In this document: positions 25,724 through 32,205 of the stretch, piece by piece
How positions within the stretch are numbered: the first letter of the stretch is position 1
Layout of the letters: each line of letters starts with the position of its first letter
NCBI GenBank assembly: GCA_052387255.1
Contig: JBQTJI010000024.1
Location: forward strand, 62,001-126,000
DNA from: JBBQXK01 sp052387255
GTDB lineage: Bacteria > Pseudomonadota > Alphaproteobacteria > Rhodobacterales > Rhodobacteraceae
Reading direction: 5' to 3'
DNA: 64,000 nucleotides
Notes under the pieces: model-generated
The model's input: the letters and a program-made list of their open reading frames with translations, nothing else
Told to the model about the DNA's origin: nothing
Databases searched by the model: none
Program-made: the position numbers and the translations under genes

Positions 25724-26323
25724 CTAGAACAACTGAACTTGACGGGAAAAATAACCCACACTTGCTTCAAACTCGCCGACTGTTGGCGGCTCTGATGCCA
25801 ACACTCCCGTCGCAACCCAACGCCTTTGATAAAACCACATCTCCAGAATCGGCGATCCAGGGGTGAGGGACGCGCCGAAACACTTCGCAACATGCGGTTC
25901 GACAGTTTCGCCTTTCTCGACTTGAGCAAACCCACGCGCGCAAATCGAGAAACGCGCGCCCTGTTGTTCGCCGAAGTAACTAGATGGGAGTAGGCCCCAA
26001 GTGATCTGAGCGTCAGGCGAGCCATTTACCCATCTACCATCAGTGTTTGCGTTGGCCGCGATTTGCGACCAGTCGAGCACATTGCGTTCCAATGAGCCGA
26101 CACGCATGTGCAATCCATCTGGAAAAATGTTGCACCGGATAGGTGTGTTGGAGCCGTCCACCTCCTCCCAGCACCACATAGAGGCAGGAAGTGTGATGCC
26201 ATATACCTTCTGCGCAGCTTCCGATGTCAATTCGTTTACTCCCACAAAACCCTCCTGCGCCGACGCAGGCGTCCAGAAAAGGATGAGTGCAAGCGAGCAG
26301 ACGATATCCAAAGTTTTTTCCAT
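25724..26323 (-). CDS. Orphan secreted protein inserted in the Liv-type ABC operon
   Basis: Family not recognised. 199 residues from the ATG at 26323, which gives a signal peptide (MEKTLDIVCSLALILFWTPASA); an ATG six codons upstream is also possible. The mature part has five cysteines (in MWCWEE, IRCNIF, SICARG and AKCFGA, with one in the leader excluded) and many aromatic residues, as in a small disulfide-bonded periplasmic protein. Base composition is clearly lower in G+C than both neighbours, so horizontal insertion is likely. It stands between the binding-protein gene and livH, the same relative place as the orphan at 11664-12092, but the two proteins show no convincing similarity by eye. 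Confidence 0.7.
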   Translation of the reverse strand: MEKTLDIVCSLALILFWTPASAQEGFVGVNELTSEAAQKVYGITLPASMWCWEEVDGSNTPIRCNIFPDGLHMRVGSLERNVLDWSQIAANANTDGRWVNGSPDAQITWGLLPSSYFGEQQGARFSICARGFAQVEKGETVEPHVAKCFGASLTPGSPILEMWFYQRRWVATGVLASEPPTVGEFEASVGYFSRQVQLF

Positions 26324-26380
26324 CTTCGCACGAGTTTCCACCAGGCTAGCGCCCGTGACTGCTGGCCCCGGGCGATGTCA

Positions 26381-27649
26381 TCAGAACGCCTGCGCCGTGT
26401 AGTCCACGGCGTCGTCATAAAGGCCATCCTCGATCGAGGTGCGATGCACGCGCACCAGCTTGCCGCCCTCGACCTTGGAGATGTTCTGCGACCCGAAGAC
26501 CTGGTGGGTCTTGCCGTTGAACCGCTTGGCCCCCTGCGGATGGGCGTCGCCTGCGGGCAGGTCGGTCATCGCCTCGACCGCTTCGACGAACTTCTGGCGG
26601 TCGGCGGGGCCCTGGTAACCGCTGGCCGTCATCGCGTCGCGGATGACGTGCAGGGTTTCCCAGCAGCTGAACATGTGGCTGAAGGTGGCCACATCGGCAG
26701 GGTCGGCGACCGAGGCCCCGTTGTCGTCCACCCCCACCGCCGTGCGATAGGTGGCCTCTTCCGGCCCGGCATCGGACTGCTTCATGCGGCAGTGGGCCTC
26801 CCAGAAATGGGTGCCTTCGAGGAATTCGAGACCGGGCGAGGCGATATCGACGGCCTCGAGGCTGTCCATGAAGCCGAAGATCTGGGGTTTCGCGCCGCTG
26901 CCGTAGAACTCGCCCAGTTCCTTGACGAAGTTCAGGACGGCGGGGCCGACCATGACGTGGTACAGCACCTCGGTTTCGGAGGGGATCTGCGGGAAGTAGC
27001 GGGTGAAGCTGGTCTCGGTCGGCGGGATGGCGATCTGGGCGATGACCTCGCCCCCCTGCGCGGCCATCGCGGCGGTGAAGAAATCGCGGTGGTCGTGGCC
27101 GAAAGCAAAGTCGGGGAAGATCATCGTGACCTTTTTCCCGAGGTTCGCGGAAACCCAGGGGGCCATCGACGCGATCTGCGACCGCACGTCGGTGATGCCG
27201 GGCTGCAGGGTCCAGCGGTTCAGCATGCCCGAGGCCACATGATACCCTTCGGAACAGACCAGGTAGGGCACCTTCAACTCACCCGCGCGGGGGGCCGAGC
27301 CGATCACGACGTGGCTGAACAGCGGACCGAAGATCACGTCGCACTGGCTTTGCGTGGCCAGTTTCTCGACCACCTCCGACCCGCGCTTGGGGTCGGTGCC
27401 GTCATCCTCGAAGATCACCTCGACGGGCCGGCCGTTGATCCCGCCTGCCGCGTTCAGGGCGGCAAGGGCGGCCTGCGCGGTGCGTTCGTACCAGCGGCCG
27501 TAGGAGGCCCCGATGCCGGTGCGGTGCAACTGGAACCCCAGCCGGATCGGGCCCGACGATTGCGCCTGGGCGAACCGCGGCAGGGCCAGGGCGGCGCTGC
27601 CTGCGGCCAGGCCTTGCAGCACGGTACGGCGGGGAAGGGCAAGGGTCAT
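26381..27649 (-). CDS. Tat-exported periplasmic binding protein, Liv/amide family
   Basis: A 422-residue type 1 periplasmic binding protein. The N-terminus carries a twin-arginine signal (PRRTVLQGLAAG, cleavage after RFAQA). The mature domain begins IRLGFQLHRTGIGASYGRW, then NAAGGINGRPVEVIFEDDGTDP, typical of LivJ/AmiC/UrtA-like receptors, with IFGPLFSHVVIGSAPRAGELKVP. It sits upstream of livHMGF and downstream of the heterocycle enzymes, so it likely recognises their substrate. Tat export is common for this family in alphaproteobacteria. The ATG at 27649 is used; the open frame continues 12 codons upstream. Confidence 0.9.
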   Translation of the reverse strand: MTLALPRRTVLQGLAAGSAALALPRFAQAQSSGPIRLGFQLHRTGIGASYGRWYERTAQAALAALNAAGGINGRPVEVIFEDDGTDPKRGSEVVEKLATQSQCDVIFGPLFSHVVIGSAPRAGELKVPYLVCSEGYHVASGMLNRWTLQPGITDVRSQIASMAPWVSANLGKKVTMIFPDFAFGHDHRDFFTAAMAAQGGEVIAQIAIPPTETSFTRYFPQIPSETEVLYHVMVGPAVLNFVKELGEFYGSGAKPQIFGFMDSLEAVDIASPGLEFLEGTHFWEAHCRMKQSDAGPEEATYRTAVGVDDNGASVADPADVATFSHMFSCWETLHVIRDAMTASGYQGPADRQKFVEAVEAMTDLPAGDAHPQGAKRFNGKTHQVFGSQNISKVEGGKLVRVHRTSIEDGLYDDAVDYTAQAF

Positions 27650-27719
27650 GTCGGTTGCTCCGCTGCTGGGGTGGTTTTCCGGCAAACATGTTCGCCCGGC
27701 GTCGCCTTGTCCAATGGAA

Positions 27720-29054
27720 TCACGCCCCCGCAGGCGATGAAAGCAGCCACAGCCCCAGCACCGTGTAACCGACCATCAGCACGGTCAGCGGCAGGTGCGC
27801 CGCCGCCCGCACCCCCGGCCCCGCCAGCCGGAAGGCCAGCACCACCGCCAGCACATGCGCGCAGAGGATCGCCGCGAACTGCGCGTTCCAGACGGCGGTC
27901 ATCGCGGCGTGGTCGGCCAGGAACCCCATCGAGACAAAGAACGGCTCCAGCCCCAGCAGGGCATCGCCCCGGAACAGCGGGTCGTTCAGTGCGGCCAGCG
28001 TGTACTGGCCGGTGGACAACATCGTCACCAGATAATGCGCCCCGTGATACCCCGCCGCGATGGCCAGAAAGCTGAGGGCAACCGGACCCGCCCGCAACCC
28101 CGCGCCCAGCCGGATCGCCCCCAGGATCGCCGCCGCCGTCAGCCCCCACACCGCCAGCAGGCCTGCCGTGTTCACCCCCTGCACCGCCGACCGACCGGTG
28201 AACTCCAACGGGTTCTCGCCCACCAGCGCCAGCCACCAGAAGGTGACCTGCAGCCCGTCGAAGGTCAGCCCCGCCAGCGCCAGCGTGACGAAGGCGATGG
28301 CCGAAGGGGTCAGCGGGGCCATGTCCAGCACCTGCGTTCCGGGCCAGCCTGTGCGCAGCCGGGCCCGGTTGCCGGTGATCTCCAGCCACAGGGGCGCGAT
28401 GCGGGCGAGCCAGCCGAAGTAGACCGTCAGGAACTCGCCCTGCCGCAGCCAGCCGTCGCCCGCCAGCACGCCCAAGGCCAGCATCGCCAGGCCATAGGCG
28501 GCCAGCACCGTGGCCAGCACCGCCGGGTCCTCGGGTGACAACGACACCAGGGCGAACCAGAGGAACCCGAACAGCCCCGCCACGGCTGGCCAGTGGCCCA
28601 GCCCGTCCAGCCGCAGGGTCGCGGTCATCCCGAAGGCCAGCCGGATCAGCCGCACCGGCCCGGTCCAGGGGTTCACCGCCCGCCACAGGTTGCCGCACAG
28701 GATCGACGCCAGGGGCAGCGCCACCCAGACCCCGGTCCAGAACACCAGCGTCAAGAGGTTGTGCATCGGATCGCGCGGGCCGAGGGCCCCGACACCGATC
28801 AGCCCGGCCCACAGCAGGAAGGACAGCGTGCTGGTCAGCGTCCCGGGCAGAAGGACCGGGCGCTGCCACAGGGTGACCGCGCGCATCACAGGCAGGCGGG
28901 GCAGGACGGCCACCAGCAGCGCCGTCACGGCAACGGTCGCCGCCGCCCCGGCCATGTAGTGCCCCGTGGGCAGGGTCAGCACCACCGAGGCGGGCAGGGC
29001 GCAGGCGGCGGCGGCACCGGGGAGAAGGCAGATGAGGGCGGCCAGCCCCCTCAC
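27720..29054 (-). CDS. Polytopic inner-membrane protein of unknown function
   Basis: A 444-residue protein with about twelve hydrophobic segments from residue 1 to the C-terminus. The first (LAALICLLPGAAAACALPAS) may be a cleaved signal or an anchor. Notable loop sequences are GNLWRAVNPWTGPVRLIRL and GYHGAHYLVTM. The WRAVNPW stretch reminds me of the membrane family annotated fenitrothion hydrolase in actinobacteria, but I cannot confirm this. The start is a GTG overlapping the preceding stop as GTGA; the upstream extension of the frame lies within the AA-synthesis gene. Its place among the enzymes suggests an electron-transfer, transport or ring-processing role; none is demonstrated. Confidence 0.75.
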   Translation of the reverse strand: MRGLAALICLLPGAAAACALPASVVLTLPTGHYMAGAAATVAVTALLVAVLPRLPVMRAVTLWQRPVLLPGTLTSTLSFLLWAGLIGVGALGPRDPMHNLLTLVFWTGVWVALPLASILCGNLWRAVNPWTGPVRLIRLAFGMTATLRLDGLGHWPAVAGLFGFLWFALVSLSPEDPAVLATVLAAYGLAMLALGVLAGDGWLRQGEFLTVYFGWLARIAPLWLEITGNRARLRTGWPGTQVLDMAPLTPSAIAFVTLALAGLTFDGLQVTFWWLALVGENPLEFTGRSAVQGVNTAGLLAVWGLTAAAILGAIRLGAGLRAGPVALSFLAIAAGYHGAHYLVTMLSTGQYTLAALNDPLFRGDALLGLEPFFVSMGFLADHAAMTAVWNAQFAAILCAHVLAVVLAFRLAGPGVRAAAHLPLTVLMVGYTVLGLWLLSSPAGA

Positions 29055-29635
29055 CGCAACCCGTCCTCGCCCCTGACCTGATCGACCTCGAGCCCCCCCA
29101 TCCGGCTGTGCACGCGGCCCCCCCGTGCCATGGCCAGCGCGAACAGCACCTCGCCCGCGCGCGGCGCATCCTCGGCGCGGATGGTGATCACGTCGAACCG
29201 CGACCGCACGTAGGCCGCGTTCAGATGGCCAAGCGGCACATCCAGCGTGGCCCCCATGCCGCCGACCTTCATCGCGCTTGGCACGATGGCGCGGCACTCG
29301 CCCAGCCGTTCGCGCATGCCGTAGCCGCCCGCGACGTGCCAGATCGCGCCGTGTTCGCTTTCGCCGTCCTCGCCGACGATGGCCCCCTTGCCATAGGCGT
29401 CGATCCCCGGGCGACCCCCCAGGGCGGCGACCAGACGGTCGGTCAGGGCCAGGGCGAGCGGCTTCAGCGCCTCCATCGCCGGGTGCAGGTCGGGCGCGTG
29501 GCGGCCCGCATAGGGATTGGCGCAGATGGCAAAGATCGCGCCGCGCTGCACGGGGATTGCGGGCGGGGGGCCGCCTTCGTGCAGGATGTCCTCGATCTGC
29601 AGCGTGATGCGGCGGAGGGGGAAGTCAGGGATCAT
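29051..29635 (-). CDS. Amino acid synthesis family protein (AA_synth)
   Basis: A 194-residue cytoplasmic protein resembling the poorly characterised AA_synth family. Recognisable parts are IPVQRGAIFAICANPYAGR near residue 30, DAYGKGAIVGEDGESEHGAIWHV near residue 80, and VIPSAMKVGG-like text (IVPSAMKVGGMGATLDVPLGHLNAAYVRSRFD). The reaction is unknown. It overlaps the UPF0280 gene by 11 bases upstream and the membrane-protein gene by 4 bases downstream, so it is translated as part of one unit. The ATG at 29635 is used; a longer frame reaching 29710 lies inside the UPF0280 gene. Confidence 0.75.
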   Translation of the reverse strand: MIPDFPLRRITLQIEDILHEGGPPPAIPVQRGAIFAICANPYAGRHAPDLHPAMEALKPLALALTDRLVAALGGRPGIDAYGKGAIVGEDGESEHGAIWHVAGGYGMRERLGECRAIVPSAMKVGGMGATLDVPLGHLNAAYVRSRFDVITIRAEDAPRAGEVLFALAMARGGRVHSRMGGLEVDQVRGEDGLR

Positions 29636-30458
29636 GGGGGACGGACTCCAGCACCGGGAAGGCCCCGGCGACGCGCAGGTCAGATTGCAGGAAAAGTGCC
29701 GCCCCTTCAATCAGCCCGCGCGCGCCAAAGACGCGGGCCACCGCGAGGCCCCGGTCGAGCGCCCGGGCGACGTCGGCGGCGGACAGGGGCCCGACGCCCA
29801 CGGTCACCAGGCGGTCACCAAGATCGCTGTCGGCCTTCACCTCGGTCGCCGGTCGCCTGAGGATCGCCGGATGGCCCGGCAGGTCGACGGCATTGGCGAT
29901 CATCGTGGCCGCCGCGTCGGCCATGGCCGCCGTGCGCGCCAGCACGGTAACGGCATCGGCGATGCCCAGCGACTGGCTGCGCCCGCGCCAGCCCGAGGTT
30001 GCGATGCCGCGTACCGGGTCTTCGGCGCGGACGGTGATCCGGTCGGGCCAGCCGGGACGGGCGGCGACGGCCACGTCGAACCGCGCGCCCGGTGCCAGAT
30101 GCAGCGCGATGTCGCCGCCGTTGTTCACATGGGCGCGGCGGATGCCGGGGCCGTCCACCATCGCCGCCAGCACAGCCTGTGCCACCGCTCCGGCCACGGC
30201 CGCCATGGGCGTGATGAAGGCCGGGCGGAACGGCGCAACCGCCGCCGCCATCGCCTGCGCCACGGGGCCGCGCAGGGCCTGCGGTTCGGGCGACCGCAGG
30301 GCGGGCAGTTCCGCGACCAGTTCCGCCAGCAGGCCGTCGAAACGGGCGATGGCGCGGGCCTCGGCTCCGGCTGCGCCGGAACCTTCGGCGGCCAGGATCA
30401 GGTCGATCGGGCCGTGGTGCAGGTGCAGGCGACCGTCGGACAGGCGCGCGACCTGCAT
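29625..30458 (-). CDS. UPF0280 family protein (ApbE-like fold)
   Basis: 277 residues, matching the UPF0280 family, a relative of the FAD:protein FMN transferase ApbE. Shared segments are VNNGGDIALHLAPG near residue 112 and IATSGWRGRSQSLGIADAVTVLARTAAMADAAATMIANAV near residue 155 (compare ApbE TSG...HIxDPxTG...A..ADA.ATA). The usual ApbE His-x-x-Asp-Pro-x-Thr-Gly stretch is not intact. It starts just downstream of the inverted-repeat region. A flavin-transfer or related cofactor role for the reductase encoded upstream is my inference. Confidence 0.78.
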   Translation of the reverse strand: MQVARLSDGRLHLHHGPIDLILAAEGSGAAGAEARAIARFDGLLAELVAELPALRSPEPQALRGPVAQAMAAAVAPFRPAFITPMAAVAGAVAQAVLAAMVDGPGIRRAHVNNGGDIALHLAPGARFDVAVAARPGWPDRITVRAEDPVRGIATSGWRGRSQSLGIADAVTVLARTAAMADAAATMIANAVDLPGHPAILRRPATEVKADSDLGDRLVTVGVGPLSAADVARALDRGLAVARVFGARGLIEGAALFLQSDLRVAGAFPVLESVPHDP

Positions 30459-30481
30459 GGTCAGGTCCAGGCGGAAAGGCC

Positions 30482-30540
30482 GGGGGGGCTGTCTGCCCCC
30501 CCGGACCCCCCCGAGGATATTTGTGGACAGAAAAAGGGGG
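30482..30540 (+). repeat. Dispersed G/C-rich repeat, copy 1, with hairpin
   Basis: Begins with a perfect 7-bp hairpin: seven G (30482-30488), loop CTGTCTG, seven C (30496-30502). It continues GGACCCCCCC-GAGGATATTTGTGGACAGAAAAAG to about 30535. The same order of elements recurs inverted at 30681-30749 and in direct orientation at 58558-58610. Likely a Rhodobacterales intergenic repeat that also acts as a transcription terminator for the gene upstream. Confidence 0.7.
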
Positions 30541-30680
30541 CCGTTAAGGAAATCTTAGCAACGAAAGGGCAAATCTGTCGTTGCGGTACAGGCTGGGAAG
30601 CCGATGACCGCGACGGGAAAAGGCGCGCCTCGGATCGGCTTGGTCTGACCACCCGGACCGGGGCGCGCTGACACGCTGCG

Positions 30681-30749
30681 GCTTTTTCTGTCCCCAAGTA
30701 TTCTCGGGGGGTGAGGAGCGAAGCGACGAGGGGGGCAGACAGCCCCCCG
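30681..30749 (-). repeat. Dispersed G/C-rich repeat, copy 2 (inverted)
   Basis: Reads GCTTTTTCTGTCCCCAAGTA then TTCTCGGGGGG and, after a short variable insert, GGGGGGCAGACAGCCCCCC. This is the reverse complement of copy 1 in element order (GGGGGGCTGTCTGCCCCCC, then GAGGATATT and GGACAGAAAAAG), with substitutions and an insert. The two copies bracket about 150 bases of relatively A+T-rich spacer between the reductase-like gene and the UPF0280 gene. Together they fill the 322-base gap 30459-30780, in which I see no gene. Confidence 0.65.
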
Positions 30750-30780
30750 CCTCGGTTCCGCCGGGTGCGCGCGCGTCCGG

Positions 30781-32205
30781 TCATCCCTGCCCCACCAGCC
30801 GGGCCGCCTGCGGGTATTCGCCGCCCTGCCGCATCACATCGTCCAGGCTGCGGACCGCCCCGTTGTGCCCGCCCATCGCCAGGTAGTCGGCGCGCGGCAG
30901 GGTGAATTCGAGGGGGGCCACCAGCGCAGGCGTGGGCACATAGCCGAAGGCCCCCGGCGGCAGGCGCGTCACATCGACCATGAAGGTGATCCCGCCCCCC
31001 GGCCAGACGTAACACTCCGCCCCGCCGCTGGTCAGCCGCGTGTGGCCGCCCTGCACCGACTGCGTCAGGCGCACCGGGTTCCGCGTCACGCCCGCCCGCA
31101 AGGACCCGCCTGCCCCGCCCATGAACAGCACCGTGCAGCGCGAGGGTTCGCAGTTTTCGTCGATCAGGCGCACGGTCGGCAGCAGCGCGTCGGGCAGGGC
31201 TGCGGGTTGCGGGGTCAGGGTGTCGTCCAGCACGTAGTAGGCGAACTCTTCGCCCGTCGTCGACACCATCAGCAGGCGCAGGCCGGGCCGCGCGCCCTTC
31301 TTCGGCAGCCAGGGGCCGAGGATCTGCAACGGGTCGGTCAGCCGCGTGCCGCCCCAGCCCTGCCCCGGCTCGGACACGCGGAAATAGCGGCCCGGCGTCG
31401 AGCGGTGGCCGAGGATGCGGATGCCGGTCGGCTCCCACCCCAGGACGCGGCCCGCCTGGTGTTCGCTGACCACGCCGGTGATGTGGTCGTCGACCACCAC
31501 CACCTCGTCCACCAGACCGCGCCACCCTGCCGCAAACATGCCGATGGTGGCCGACCCGCAGCCGACGCGCATGCGGTTCTCGGGCTTGCCGTCCACGACA
31601 GGGGCAGCGCCTGCCTGCACCAATACGGCCGAGCCGCCGTCGATCATCAGGTCCACAGCCTGTCCGTTGCACAGGGCCAGCAGGGCGGCGCAGGTGGCGC
31701 GGCCCTCGGCCTTGGTCCCGCCGGTCAGGTGGTGGACGCCGCCCAGCGACAGCATCTGTGACCCGTATTCGGCGGTGGTGACATGGCCGATCACCTCGCC
31801 CTCGGCGCGCACCGGGGCGGTTTCGGGGCCGAGGAAGCGGTCGGTGTCGATCTTCACCTTGACCCCGCAGTACGAGAAGATGGCTTCGGTCACCACGGTG
31901 ACCATGTCGGCCCCTGCCACCTGCGAGGACACGATGAAAGGCGCGGGCTTGTAGTCGGGATAGGTCGTGCCCGCACCGATGCCGGTCACGCGGGTGTCGG
32001 CGGGGAAGGGATCGCCGTCCCAGTCGCGGGCGGCGAAGGGCACGATGCGGTCGCCCCGCGCGGTGGCGGCGGACAGCATCACCACCGGGTCGGTGCGCAC
32101 GATGCGGCCTGCGTCATTGGCATAGCGGTCGCAGGCCCCGGTCTGGCCGGGGGCGACATAGCACATCACCGGGCAGGCGCCGCAGCGGATCTTGTCGTCG
32201 CTCAT
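30781..32205 (-). CDS. 6-hydroxynicotinate reductase-like iron-sulfur flavoprotein
   Basis: 474 residues, resembling the 6-hydroxynicotinate reductase of anaerobic nicotinate fermenters, which reduces the oxidised pyridine ring to a tetrahydro-oxo lactam. The N-terminus has four cysteines, Cys8, Cys11, Cys15 and Cys25 (CGACPVMC...GAC), suited to a [4Fe-4S] cluster. Glycine-rich stretches MLSLGGVHHLTGGTKAEG and LMIDGGSAVLVQAGAAPVVDG follow, and WPGGGITFMVDV is near the C-terminus. It overlaps the molybdenum-enzyme gene by 4 bases (ATGA), so the two steps are tightly linked. The ring acted on here may be another oxo-N-heterocycle. Confidence 0.75.
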   Translation of the reverse strand: MSDDKIRCGACPVMCYVAPGQTGACDRYANDAGRIVRTDPVVMLSAATARGDRIVPFAARDWDGDPFPADTRVTGIGAGTTYPDYKPAPFIVSSQVAGADMVTVVTEAIFSYCGVKVKIDTDRFLGPETAPVRAEGEVIGHVTTAEYGSQMLSLGGVHHLTGGTKAEGRATCAALLALCNGQAVDLMIDGGSAVLVQAGAAPVVDGKPENRMRVGCGSATIGMFAAGWRGLVDEVVVVDDHITGVVSEHQAGRVLGWEPTGIRILGHRSTPGRYFRVSEPGQGWGGTRLTDPLQILGPWLPKKGARPGLRLLMVSTTGEEFAYYVLDDTLTPQPAALPDALLPTVRLIDENCEPSRCTVLFMGGAGGSLRAGVTRNPVRLTQSVQGGHTRLTSGGAECYVWPGGGITFMVDVTRLPPGAFGYVPTPALVAPLEFTLPRADYLAMGGHNGAVRSLDDVMRQGGEYPQAARLVGQG

